Positions 54,167 through 64,000 of a DNA stretch of 64,000 nucleotides are shown here, in pieces; position 1 is the first letter of the stretch; every line of letters begins with the position of its first letter. Made by a program: the position numbers and the translations under genes. Below the pieces are notes generated by a model that was given only the letters and a program-made list of their open reading frames with translations, was not told where the DNA came from and made no database searches. Where the stretch lies: contig MOWL01000005.1 in the NCBI GenBank assembly GCA_002110485.1, forward strand, positions 434,001 to 498,000. The letters run 5' to 3'. This DNA is from Emergomyces orientalis. Lineage: Eukaryota; Ascomycota; Eurotiomycetes; Onygenales; Ajellomycetaceae.

Positions 54167-56443
54167 CTACTCCAAAGTCACTGAAATCGAAACACAGTTA
54201 TGCCGCTCAATTCCCAGCAAGCACCGAGGATCCTCATTCACCATCAGTCTGACAACAGCCCTTGTAGTCCCCTTAACGCACCCAGGCTGTGCAACACCGG
54301 AAATAGAAGTAGAAGTAGAGGAGGAAGGGGTCCTCAGCCCCAAAGCAGCACCCCACAGTTCCTGTCCCTGCCCCTCAGGCTTCTTTATCCACTGCTCGAT
54401 AATCGGCAACTGGATTTCCTTAATAACCCCTTGCTGAATAGAGCGGTCCCCTAGACTCATGTCATAGCTCGTCCCCGCAATATGCTTGCAAATCGCTGCG
54501 TCATCGCCTTCAAGGTCGAGGTGAATGGCGCCCGGGAATGCGAATGCATTTGCAGTTGCAGGCTTTTCACAGACATCGCGGCTTATGTTGATAGTGGCCA
54601 GGCGAGAACGTAGGTCGTGGATATATTTATATGCTAGGGCCTCGGTTTCGGATTTGGAATAGGGGAAAAATGGGATTATGGCATCGATGTGACTAGTAAG
54701 GGAGGACTGGATAATTTTTATTTTATTTTAGTTAAGAAGGCTAGTCTCACTTGCTAGCCGTAGGGGAGAGAGTTTATTGAAACGTACACCATAACTTCTT
54801 AAGAGGTCGTTTCTCAGCGCCTTGTTCAGCTCGTTCCAGGGTACTGAGTGCAATTCGTCTTTGGAGCGGTTTTTTACGTACTTTGCGTAGAAATCGAGAA
54901 TTATTTCCTCACCGTCAGTTACGAAGAGAATACAGATGGTTTCCGAGTTAGCGGAGATGTTATTGTTAGTTTTATCCTGGTTGGTTACTAATGCGGCATT
55001 AAAAAGCTGGGTTAGGTTGATATATACCAAGACTGAAATGGTATCAAACTAGGCCGGGATGGACTGGGTAAGTATTTGTGTATATTGTATAACTCACCTT
55101 GTGGAGGACCATCTAGAAGTGAAATTAGATTTGAACGACCAATTTTGTCCAGGTCATTGATATACACCACCTCCAATCCGCCAGGCTGTCTAGAGGAAGA
55201 TATATTTTCAGAGGATGTCCGTTCGCTAGTAGAATATTTGTTCATCTTTTTCATGCGCGAAACAATCGAGTTAAGAGATATTGCTTTGCCAACGCTGGCA
55301 GCTAGTTCGACCTGGCCATGGCCTGGAGGACCGGCAAATGCCAGCATCAATGGGCCGTTACTGTTTGGAAGTAGAAGATGAGACTGGACACATTCGGTCA
55401 CGCGTTTGATAGCGAGGCTCTGCCCGGTCAAGAAATATGGTGCCTGGAGGAGAGATTTCGTCCCTAATCGTTCAGCAATCTGCTGTTCCTTCTTGGTTGG
55501 AGCTTCTAATTTGCTCAAGGCTAGGAGGTTGTATTTTAGACCGAAGTCCAGCCGCTTTAAGAGCGAAGCACGGTAGAAACTGTTGCACCAGAAAGTCTGG
55601 GACGTTGAGTTGTCAGTTGGCGACTCCTCATCATTCACGTATGTCTCGGGGTTGGCTGCATCCCACAAATCTCGAGGAATCGAATGAGGATTCGCTCCCA
55701 GGCTCACGAGCGTTCGGATAACTTTAAATGTCGCGTCTTGTAAAATCGCAAATGCAAGAAGCGGGATTCCGGAGTTATGCTCTATTGCATTTGGATTGGC
55801 TCCATTTTCAACGAGAAGGTTTATAATATCGATGTAGTTTCGCTTAACTGCTTCAAAAATGGCAGAATATCCATCAATGCCTTTATTCAGTGCTTTTTGC
55901 ACGCGCTCAGGAGGATTAGTATCGAGCATGGCTTTAATGCCACTGAAGCCCGTATTAGACTGAAGAGCCTTGATAACGGCCTCGGCGAGGGTAAGGCATT
56001 CAGATCCTTCGGCTGGTATAGTTACAACAATTCTGCGCGATGTATTTTCTGTTACAGTCGCGCTCGAAACCTAAATGAAGTGCTTAGCCAAGTTACAATT
56101 AACCTTCTGCAATAATCTCTCTGAGATGTCTAACGTCAATTCTTACTGCATCCTCTATCATATCGTCATTACCCACTAACGAAATTAGGTCCCCTGTATC
56201 CCGTTGGTTTGATTTGGATTCTGTGATGCCAAGTAAGTATCTAGCCGAAAACTCTAGCATCGTGACCAGTTCCATGGTAGGGAAATCCGCATAAATACCT
56301 GACTTAATAATAGCTGGTGGCCTCTTCGCAACCTGGCCGGTATCGCGATGAGCGTACATGCAGGCATCCGCAGTATACTTACATCTACCATCGTACCAAT
56401 AGTAGCAGGTTATCGCCTTCTTTTGGGTGCGGCTGGGATGCAT
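54167..56443 (-). CDS. CCCH zinc finger, ankyrin repeat and degenerate ClpB-like AAA fusion protein
   Basis: Exons in coding order: 56443-56104, 56012-55098, 55032-54788, 54706-54167; 679 residues. A CCCH finger lies at residues 12-32 (TCYYWYDGRCKYTADACMYAH region, C-x7-C-x6-C-x3-H). Ankyrin-type repeats follow: DGYSAIFEAVKRNYIDIINL, LVENGANPNAIEHNSGIPLL and RTLVSLGANPHSIP. Then comes a ClpB/HSP100-like AAA domain: MLAFAGPPGHGQVELAASVG sits where GPxGHGKTELA is expected, so the Walker A Lys and Thr are replaced by Gln and Val. Walker B reads VVYINDLDKI. The small lid domain is recognisable (LTSHIDAIIPFFPYSKSETE, later DMSLGDRSIQQGVIKE). The acceptor at 56013 and donor at 54787 were chosen for frame and family fit. 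ATPase activity looks lost; role unknown. Confidence 0.7.
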
Positions 56444-57600
56444 GCTTCGCCCGAACGAGGAGCGACGGTAATTGCTCAGGGTTGGGATCAGGGCTGCTTG
56501 AAGGCAATAATAGGAGTAGAGTAAAAGGAAATACTCAAACGCAATATAATGAATGAACGAAAAGAAGGACGGAAGAAAATAAAAGTAAATATATTTGTGA
56601 ACAAAGATGTATAGGACCCGAGAGGTGAATCCATGCCATCATTCACGGCATTGGAAAGAATGTACGGGAAGGCACTTAGTTAGGTCAATTGAATAATTCT
56701 TTTAATTCATACTGCTCGAAGTTAGCTAATCTGAGAGCCCTGTATATCACTTCAATAAACCATCAGGCAGCAGATAATGATATTCCCAGCTGCTCGATTT
56801 GGCTCCCGTGAAAGGAGTCAACGTCCCTCGCCATTCCAAATGCAACTTTCATCAGGATATATCAATGGCCGTTCAGGAAAGAGATGAATAACTAGGCATC
56901 TCTCCATATTGAATGCAAGGTGACCTTACAGAGCGAAGGGAGGCTTCATAGTTCCAAGAATACAATGAAATGGAGGGATGGAAGGGTGAGGCTGGAAATT
57001 GATATTGGCTGACTAAGAAAAACTTGAGCCCCCTTTTCCGAAAGGGCGTTTTCAGCCCTAATTCCCCGATTGAGAATACAACAAAGACATGCCTCAAATC
57101 CCATTGCTCATTCTTATTCACCTTTTAATCATGAGCACACTGGGTACCGAAAGCTACATAATACTCTACCTAACTACCTAAAACATACATCGCAAATCAT
57201 TCCAAAACAAATTTTGGCCAGTAACTGCGTATTACCATTTCGCGCATCCATGTCGTTAAACGCATCCTAAAATGACCAAGAAGATCAAAAGAGACAATAA
57301 AATCAGAAAAGAAATCAGGCATATAGAACAAAATACCAACGCAGATGGGGAGATGGGGAATAAAGGAAACCGGAAATGATAATTAAACCCATATACAGCA
57401 GAGAGGGAGGGGGAATATTTTCAACGCCATTTGAGGTGGCCATGGGAAAAAAAACTGAAACAAGGGGAGGTTAGAACGAGGGAATCATAATCCCAAGAAA
57501 TGATGAGCAAATCAGACAAAATAAAGAATTGTGGAAAACATCAACTGAACAGGGAAGTAATCGGTGGGTTGGTTGCATGAAAAAGCAGGCAACAGAGAGT
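56444..57600. other. Intergenic region upstream of the zinc-finger/ankyrin gene
   Basis: 1.16 kb between two minus-strand genes. Short frames are non-coding in character, and nothing else is seen. Confidence 0.45.
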
Positions 57601-59908
57601 TTATAAACCCTTAAAACGGGCCCACCCAGCAGCCTTAATCTCACCAGCGCCTGCCTTTGAAAGGCGCCGGCCTTTTGGCTTAGTTGGAGTCTCCTTCTCT
57701 TCAGCGACGACACTAACCACACCACTTCGTCCTTCTTCCGCAACTTTCCCACTCACATCCCGTCTCCTCCCAACACCCAATCCCGCAATGTAACTACCAT
57801 ATCCAGGGGAGCCAGACCCAAAACCTGCCCCCAAGTCAATACCGGAGTTACTTACCACACGACCCTTGCGATCACTGTCACGGGGAGCAGTGCCGGAATT
57901 GTGGCCATCATCGCTGTCATCGTCCGCTTGTAGGGATTCGTAGGCAGAAGGCTTACCACCTCTTAGCGTCCATCGTTTTTTGCTCGGGGTGGAAATTTTC
58001 GACGCGCTGTTTGGCGTCATGCCCTTGGAGGCCTGGGCGTCGTTCTTGATATCGAAGGGCGAAGATTTTCCGTAAGTGGGTTCAACGTCTCCGTGATTTT
58101 GAGATTTTACTGGAGTTGAGTATCTCGGGCTGTTGAGCGACGGGTTTGGTACGTCGGTCAGTGCAATGCGGCGGATGCTGCCTGTCTGGCCATACGAGTT
58201 AAGATGTTGCTGCTCAGCAGGCTGTGGTGTTGGAGGATTCATTTCCAGTGGGTTGAAGGCGGCTGGTGATGTTGTCTTATCATCTTCACCACCTTGGTGG
58301 ACATTGTTGCTGCCCTGCTTATCACCCAGATCATGCTCGGAAACATACAAATTCTCAGTACGCTCCTTGTTGTATATATTTTCGTCGTCATCGTAGTAGC
58401 TGCTCAATGGGCTGTAATTATCCTTGCTACGATGCCGGACGATTGTGCCACTCCGGTCAAAACCATATGAGTCGGCCGTGTCCTCCCAATCCTTTACACC
58501 GATATCCCTGCCCATCATATCGGGAGATTCCAGACGATGGGGCAACGGAGAAACTTGGTCGGCGTGTAACGGAGGAGATGGGGATGAAGGGTGAACAAAC
58601 CAATTGTCCTTCGATAATGATGACATACCACTAGGGTCACGGGAAAGCATTCCGGGAGATCCCGGCAGCGAGTCCTCAGACTTGGGGGGGGTGTTTAAGA
58701 TAGCAGACTGAGGACGAGATAGAGGGCCGCCGCGACCCCGTGCGGCTGTCCGTGCGATGGCAACTGGAGTATGCTGAGATTGTTCGTATTGACGCGTCTG
58801 TTGGCTGGGGAGATCTGAGCGTGAATACCGGTGAGATTGCGCTGAATAGAAGGATTGCCTCGCACTATCGCCAAACCCTTCGACAGAATCATCGCGGGTG
58901 TGCATAAAAGGCACAGTACGAGTAGGGCTAATCAACGGTTCTTTTGCAAGAGATCTGCGGTTAAAGTGAGATGACCCAAGTGTGCTGTCGCTCATGTGTT
59001 TCTCTGAGATGTCCGCGATGTTAGATTTCGTGCGTTTGTGAGGCCGTGATGTTAGGTTATCTTCCAATGGATTCATGTCAGGAGGAAGCTTGGAAATTTT
59101 GCGGAAGATGACGGCCAGGTAGAGGGATATAACTAAGGATGCAAGGTGCAACCCCGCAGTAACGCAGCAACCAAGAAACGTCGCATAGATGATTTTATCG
59201 GCTGCCAGTTTAGTTCCAAACAATGTATCCCAACCATATGTCCCGCCTGTGTGCTCAACCCGAGCTATGATCCCTGTGAAGACGTAGAGTGGAATAAGCC
59301 CAGCATCCAGAATAGACGCAAACAACATATAGCTCGCAGACGACGCGGGAGTACGGGCAGCAGAAGAACGAGATAGATGGTAGATCGCGTATATGGTATG
59401 TAAAACCGACACGCCAGGCTACACCATACAGTCAGTAAATAGTCACAACCACAAACTCAGAGAAAACAATCACGTACTGCTACACGAATCATCCACGACA
59501 CGGCGCCAGCCGTATTATTAATGCATATTACGCAGAACAGCATCCCCAGCCCTCCGATCAAAGCGAAAACTCTCAAAATCAATTGGAAGATTCTCGTATA
59601 CTTCACCCTACCCTTAGTCTTTGGGCTCATCGTTTTCTTGTTAATTTTTCCATCCGGAATCACAGCATACTGCGCATAGCGTTAGCTGCTCGCCATTCCT
59701 ATTTTATATTGAGTTTGATCACCAACGGAAGCCTTACAGAATCTGGATGTTGATTGAAATTCACTAGGGGCCCACTTCTCTCCATTCGAGGCTCACGCGG
59801 AGTCCAGCTTGCCCGCGTAACGGCCTTTGGATCGAAGTTATCTGAAATGCCAGAAAACCGATTCTGGGATGGCGGATCATACATGAAGGGCGGCTCTGTT
59901 CGTCCCAT
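57601..59908 (-). CDS. Four-TM membrane protein conserved in Eurotiomycetes, function unknown
   Basis: Exons in coding order: 59908-59738, 59669-59478, 59418-57601; 726 residues. The start MGRTEPPFMYDPPSQNRFSG leads to a cytosolic segment ending in NFNQHPDSYAVIPDGK. Four TM helices follow: FQLILRVFALIGGLGMLFCV, VSVLHTIYAIYHLSR, YMLFASILDAGLIPLYVFTG and FLGCCVTAGLHLASLVISLY. The C-terminal 500 residues are disordered and rich in Ser, Pro, Asp and Arg, with a basic end (KPKGRRLSKAGAGEIKAAGW). The topology resembles MARVEL-type proteins, but I cannot assign the family; similar proteins in Aspergillus are uncharacterised (from memory). In-frame GTG starts inside exons 2 and 3 were rejected in favour of the spliced model. 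Divergent from ARH1. Confidence 0.82.
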
Positions 59909-60231
59909 GACCGCGATGGGAGAACAACAGAGCGGACGGATAAAAAGAGAGAATGCCTCTGAACAAACTGTCCGAGTGAATGAATGAATGCGCTTCTTAT
60001 GCTAAACCAGTTTGTAAAAAGGCATGGAAATATGTGCGTAACTGTTCCATGGCTCTGGGATGTCGCTGTCGCGGAGGGCTGAGGGGTTTGTGGCGTTCCT
60101 TGTGTACACAACTGGCGATTGTTGGCGGGACAACCACCACGGGTAAGGAGTTGCATCACAGCCACTCTGCCCGAGACCTGGAGAGTCTGACCTCATACTA
60201 CGGCGCCATTTTATTATTCATACCACTCACT
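59909..60231. promoter_or_regulatory. Divergent region between the four-TM gene and ARH1
   Basis: 323 bp between starts. The ARH1 frame stays open upstream to 59980, but its Met there precedes a non-presequence-like stretch and is treated as leader. Confidence 0.4.
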
Positions 60232-62040
60232 ATGTTCACAATGAATATGTCGCGCGCTCCAAATATATGCGCTCGCTGTTGTTCTCAGTCTAATAGATTA
60301 TGTACCCCCTCGCGAACGAGAATATACACACCTTGGATCTTTCAAGGAAAGCGATATAGTAGCAATGGGGTTCAAAGACATCGTCCATTGCGGGTCGCAA
60401 TTATTGGATCAGGGCCTGCTGGTTTTTATGCGGCATATAGATTAATGTCCAAGGTTGAAGATGCTCATGTGGATATGTACGAGCAGCTCCCAGTCCCATT
60501 TGGGCTGGTCCGTTTCGGCGTTGCGCCGGACCACCCGGAAGTGAAGGTACGTGCTCCAACGCAGTATTCGCAATGGTAAAAGGAGGGATATAGAATACAG
60601 CAAGATCTGTACTAACTGAAAATATATGTCTCCAATTGTTACAGAATTGCCAGGAGAAATTTACGGGAGTTGCGACGTCCCCGCGATTCAAATTTATTGG
60701 AAACGTTGACTTGGGGCGGGATCTTCCTCTGCGTTCTCTCAGACCACATTACGACGCTATCCTATTTGCCTACGGCGCTTCGAAGGATAAAGAACTTAGA
60801 ATTCCAGGGGAAAAAACGATACGCGGCATATATTCAGCTAGGGGCTTCGTTGGCTGGTACAACGGGCTCCCCGAATACAGAGATCTGGCTCCTGACTTGA
60901 CATCCGGAGAGGATGCGGTTGTAATTGGACAGGGAAATGTTGCTATGGATGTCGCGAGAGTGCTCTTAACGGATGTCGATATCCTGAGAAAGACTGATAT
61001 GTCGGAATATGCGTTGGAAGAATTAGCAAAAAGCAAAATCAAGAGGGTCAGAGTGGTTGGACGAAGAGGCCCTATGCAGGTAAGGAGATTTAGTCAACCC
61101 AGGCTTTTAGGTTCATGATGACATGCATATAACTGAGAGTATTAATTCCCAGGCTGCATTTACAATTAAAGAAGTACGAGAGATCCTCCAGCTCCCTTCC
61201 GTCTCTTTCGAACCTATTCCCGAGTATCTCTTCCCGCCAGACTCCACTATAAAATCCCTCCCCAGAGTCAAAAAACGCATAACCCAACTCCTTGCAAAAG
61301 GCTCCCTTACGAAACCACAAGAGGCCTCTAAATCCTGGTCCCTCGATTTCCTTCTTTCACCGCATTCTTTCCATGGCTCCCCATCTCATCCAGAGATCCT
61401 GTCCTACATGAAATTCTCCAGAAACCAACTCGACCCCACTGATCCGTTCTCCCAAACTGCAAAAGTTACCCCGTTGTTCCAAGATGACGGCCACGTTGCC
61501 CACGTCGATATCCCAGTGAGCACATGTTTCCGGAGCATAGGATACCAGTCCCTTCCACTACCCGGATTCGAGGACCTTGATATCCAATTCAACTATTCAC
61601 GCGGTATAATCCCAAACGACGGCCAGGGTCGTGTTATAAAACTCCCCGTGCCTAACAACGGAACAACAGATTTACCTGCTGAGCCCGAGGCGACTCAATT
61701 ACCTGGCTTTTACTGTGCTGGGTGGGTAAAGAGAGGCCCCACTGGAGTCATTGCGTCGACGATGACAGACGCGTTTGATACCGCTGATGCGATTGCAGCT
61801 GACTGGGCGTCGCATATTTCCGGCAGCCATGGGCATGCGTTCCTTAATTCCTCTGAAGGTGGAGGTTCGGGTCTTGGTTGGAAGGGGGTGCTTCCTGAAG
61901 CGCGGGGGCTGGGGCTTCGTCCGACGAGCTGGAAGGATTGGGAACGCATTGACCGAGCGGAGGTTGAGAAGGGGAAAGCTGCGGGGAAGGTGAGGGAGAA
62001 GTTTGGGCGGGTGGAGGAAATGCTGGAGGTTTTACCATGA
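60232..62040 (+). CDS. ARH1: NADPH-adrenodoxin/ferredoxin reductase, mitochondrial
   Basis: FAD enzyme of the matrix side of the inner membrane that passes electrons from NADPH to ferredoxin (Yah1) for Fe-S cluster and heme A synthesis. Exons: 60232-60546, 60645-61079, 61153-62040; 545 residues. The presequence (MFTMNMSRAPNICARCCSQS, then RYSSNG) precedes the FAD site RVAIIGSGPAGFYAAYRLMS and EQLPVPFGLVRFGVAPDHPE. The NADPH site is AVVIGQGNVAMDVARVLL. RVVGRRGPMQ and the late GWVKRGPTGVIASTMTDAFD are family hallmarks. TACTAAC is the branch site in intron 1. Met codons at 60241 and 60247 are alternative starts. Confidence 0.95.
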
Positions 62041-62439
62041 AATACTGAGATATTCAGGGGGCGAGTACCCCTTTCAAGTTGGTTGGGGTTGTTATGCATT
62101 TTCCAATGTGAAAAATGAAAGTTGTATGATACCTGTGGCTTAGCAGTGCAAAATATATTTTGTATATCAAGTAGAATGTTTAATCTGATAGATAGCTGTT
62201 TGGCTCTGAAATCTCCTTCTCTAACTCTTTCGGAGACCCTTCCTCTGCATATATTAATGTCGAATCCAAAACAAATTATATATAAGAACCGAAAGATAAT
62301 ATGTACAGGTAAAATTATACAGAGAAATGTGTTCAAAAAAGCCAAAATATCAAAAATACAATAAAAATGTCGGGCATATTAACATGCATAGCAAACCCAT
62401 CAATTCAGAGAATGTCCACGATGGAGGATAACATATATA
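62041..62439. other. Convergent intergenic region, ARH1 and MTC6
   Basis: 399 bp of AT-rich 3' flank, with a hint of TATA-rich motifs near 62275-62290. No gene is seen. Confidence 0.4.
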
Positions 62440-63999
62440 CTAGGACGGAACACCCTCATACTCCCATCCTTCAATAATTCTCTTCCGCCTCGAATTCCTG
62501 CGATTGGAATTACACTTGACGAATATCGTCAATGCGGCGATGACCAGCACAATGATAGCCGCGATTGTAGGTACAAGCACCGTCCGTCTTTGAACCGCAT
62601 TTTCATCCACCTCGTACGGGCACTGGGCTTTGGGACCACCGGACACCCAGCATGTGGGCACATCGAGTGAATTAAGGTCTATCCACACACTGCGCAAATC
62701 ATCGTCATCAGACGACGGGTTGATTACGTCTTTGGGTAGAGAGGTCAAGTAGTGGTATAGATAGGTGTTTTCAAGGCTTGTACGGGGCAAAGAAAAGGTG
62801 GAGTTTTCGGGGCAGTCACCCGCGACGGAGTCGTAAGAAACCCGTTTGGGTGTTAGCGTCCATTTGAACGGCTCATTTCCAACGCGGCATGCGCCATAAA
62901 GATCGTCGGAGCATTTTGCCGGGAACCAACGTCCTTTGAAAGAGGTATCGGCCCGAGTACATCTGAGATTAGACAGAAACAGATCTGTGGGAGAGTCGTC
63001 TGGATTCGGTTCGCCCTGCGCCCAGGCCCATGACGAAGATTGAGAAGCGTTTTGATAGGGTTTGAAGTTCTCGTCGGCGGTCACATTGGAGAGTGTGGCA
63101 TTCATGATGGGCGATATACCACAGGCCATCAACTCGCTGCTCAAGGAATGTAGAGGGTCAGAATCGTCAACGACGGTTGATTCGGCCCATGAAGCGCTCA
63201 GGGAACGGATGTCATTCGAATCAGGATCGAATAAGCATCCTGATTTGTTTATTGAGCCATCACTCCCGTCACTGCCATTAGATATGTTAACTTTCTTAGA
63301 TTCTGCGAGCGAGCCCTGGGGGAAAATAAGATCCCCATCACCAGAGAAATTATAGCCCGCCATCTGGTGATCCACAATTCCCCAACCAACCAGAAATCGT
63401 TTTAAACGACGCCTTTCCACGTAACTTTCACATGGCCAGCCATCAGGAGTGCTGTGGTCACCCTTCGAGTTCCTGTGCGTCGTAAAATATTCAGATATAG
63501 GATGTGCGAGCCGAGGCACAGAGTACCACGACCGGTTCAGGTTTGTTCTCTCGTCTCGAAGTTGCGTGGGTGTGTACATATATGGATCCAAAACTCTGTT
63601 AAAAAGTGATCCAAGAAGTTCCTCGCCAGAGGGGAGTTGGTTCGGCGCCGGTGCACGACTTGGATCGTCGGGGGAGTTCATTGGCACAGCAAAATGCATG
63701 TTGATCATAATATATAACATATGAGCATTGAGCGTATCGTCCGTTATCCAAAAATAATTGTTTAGTAAACTGAGAAATATAGAGAGATCGAGAGACGGAG
63801 AACAAGAGTACGACCCAACATTAGCGAGCACTGAGGCCGATTGACCAAGCGCAGCAGTTTCTGTAGGGGCAGGGGTAGCCGGGGCATTGGAATTGACAGC
63901 AACCGGACAAAAAGTCCACCGGCGGTGGTCTGCGGACCAGTATAGATCGACGTAAAAGCGACGATTATCAAGAGCTAAAAGATTCGAAATACATTTCAC
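62440..63999 (-). CDS. MTC6: Maintenance of telomere capping protein 6 (3' part; leaves the right edge)
   Basis: 519 residues of the C-terminal part; the 5' end lies beyond the window. A large lumenal or extracellular region contains many Asn-x-Ser/Thr sites and paired Cys (GWPCESYVERRRLKRFLVGW, ASQSSSWAWAQGEPNPDDSP, RWFPAKCSDDLYGACRV). One TM segment sits near the C-terminus (VLVPTIAAIIVLVIAALTIF), then a basic tail KCNSNRRNSRRKRIIEGWEY. This layout matches fungal Mtc6, a type I membrane protein whose loss affects telomere capping in yeast; the biochemical role is unknown. Recognition is from the WAQGEPN and IIEGWEYEGVPS-type end blocks and the topology. Confidence 0.82.
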   Translation of the reverse strand: MKCISNLLALDNRRFYVDLYWSADHRRWTFCPVAVNSNAPATPAPTETAALGQSASVLANVGSYSCSPSLDLSIFLSLLNNYFWITDDTLNAHMLYIMINMHFAVPMNSPDDPSRAPAPNQLPSGEELLGSLFNRVLDPYMYTPTQLRDERTNLNRSWYSVPRLAHPISEYFTTHRNSKGDHSTPDGWPCESYVERRRLKRFLVGWGIVDHQMAGYNFSGDGDLIFPQGSLAESKKVNISNGSDGSDGSINKSGCLFDPDSNDIRSLSASWAESTVVDDSDPLHSLSSELMACGISPIMNATLSNVTADENFKPYQNASQSSSWAWAQGEPNPDDSPTDLFLSNLRCTRADTSFKGRWFPAKCSDDLYGACRVGNEPFKWTLTPKRVSYDSVAGDCPENSTFSLPRTSLENTYLYHYLTSLPKDVINPSSDDDDLRSVWIDLNSLDVPTCWVSGGPKAQCPYEVDENAVQRRTVLVPTIAAIIVLVIAALTIFVKCNSNRRNSRRKRIIEGWEYEGVPS

Positions 64000-64000
64000 C

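Noticed and set aside
59980..60231. 84-codon in-frame N-terminal extension of ARH1
   Set aside because: The extension is not presequence-like, whereas the residues after Met 60232 are; the ORF is simply open upstream.

Overview
This window looks like nuclear DNA of a filamentous ascomycete, most likely a eurotiomycete and perhaps Onygenales (Ajellomycetaceae-like); the lineage is inferred from protein character, not from a search. The reasons are many short introns (about 45-160 nt, GTAWGT-type donors, CTAAC-like branch sites), long disordered Ser/Pro/Gln-rich proteins, roughly one gene per 2.5 kb on both strands, and a fungal gene set (PEX14/17-type peroxin, Mms22/Mus7, LIM-binding PtaB/Mfg1-like, Mtc6, UreG). 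No tRNA, rRNA, CRISPR array or intact transposon was recognised.

Layout. (1) 1-6.1 kb is rich in mitochondrial genes: the 5' end of a gene with a presequence leaving the left edge, a dicarboxylate carrier, COX12 and an NDUFA4/B12D-like subunit (the last two divergent), then an RRM protein related to cyclophilin E. Several exons here are tiny (5, 3, 13 and 16 nt). (2) 6.6-19.5 kb: SEC31 (COPII coat), a wax-synthase-domain membrane acyltransferase, a PEX14/17-like peroxin, the INO80 subunit Ies2, and an 80-residue membrane-protein gene built from three short exons. (3) 19.8-34.8 kb: a 2278-residue Mms22/Mus7 replication-repair protein in one exon, a Gag1-like clamp protein, a mitochondrial Msp1-type AAA ATPase, and a secreted single-pass Pro-rich surface protein. 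(4) 37-47.8 kb: a polyglutamine LIM-domain-binding regulator, urease accessory UreG, and a divergent pair of ribosome-biogenesis genes, UTP7 and TSR1. (5) 48-64 kb: a palindromic Tc1/mariner-like relic, a DUF726/TMCO4 hydrolase, mitochondrial GatC, SEC17 (alpha-SNAP), a CCCH-zinc-finger/ankyrin/ClpB-like protein with a broken P-loop, a four-TM membrane protein, adrenodoxin reductase ARH1, and the 3' part of MTC6 at the right edge.

How the genes relate. Most are housekeeping genes, and related functions often share a divergent promoter: COX12 with the B12D subunit (respiration), UTP7 with TSR1 (40S biogenesis). SEC31 and SEC17 act at opposite ends of vesicle traffic (coat assembly and SNARE recycling). 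DIC1, COX12, B12D, GatC, ARH1, the AAA ATPase and the left-edge gene all serve mitochondria. The most unusual items are the microexons in the carrier and COX12, the zinc-finger/ankyrin/degenerate-AAA fusion, and the 102-bp foldback relic.

Limits. All exon models were built by eye from splice signals, reading-frame continuity and remembered family motifs. No alignment, transcript data or database search was available.
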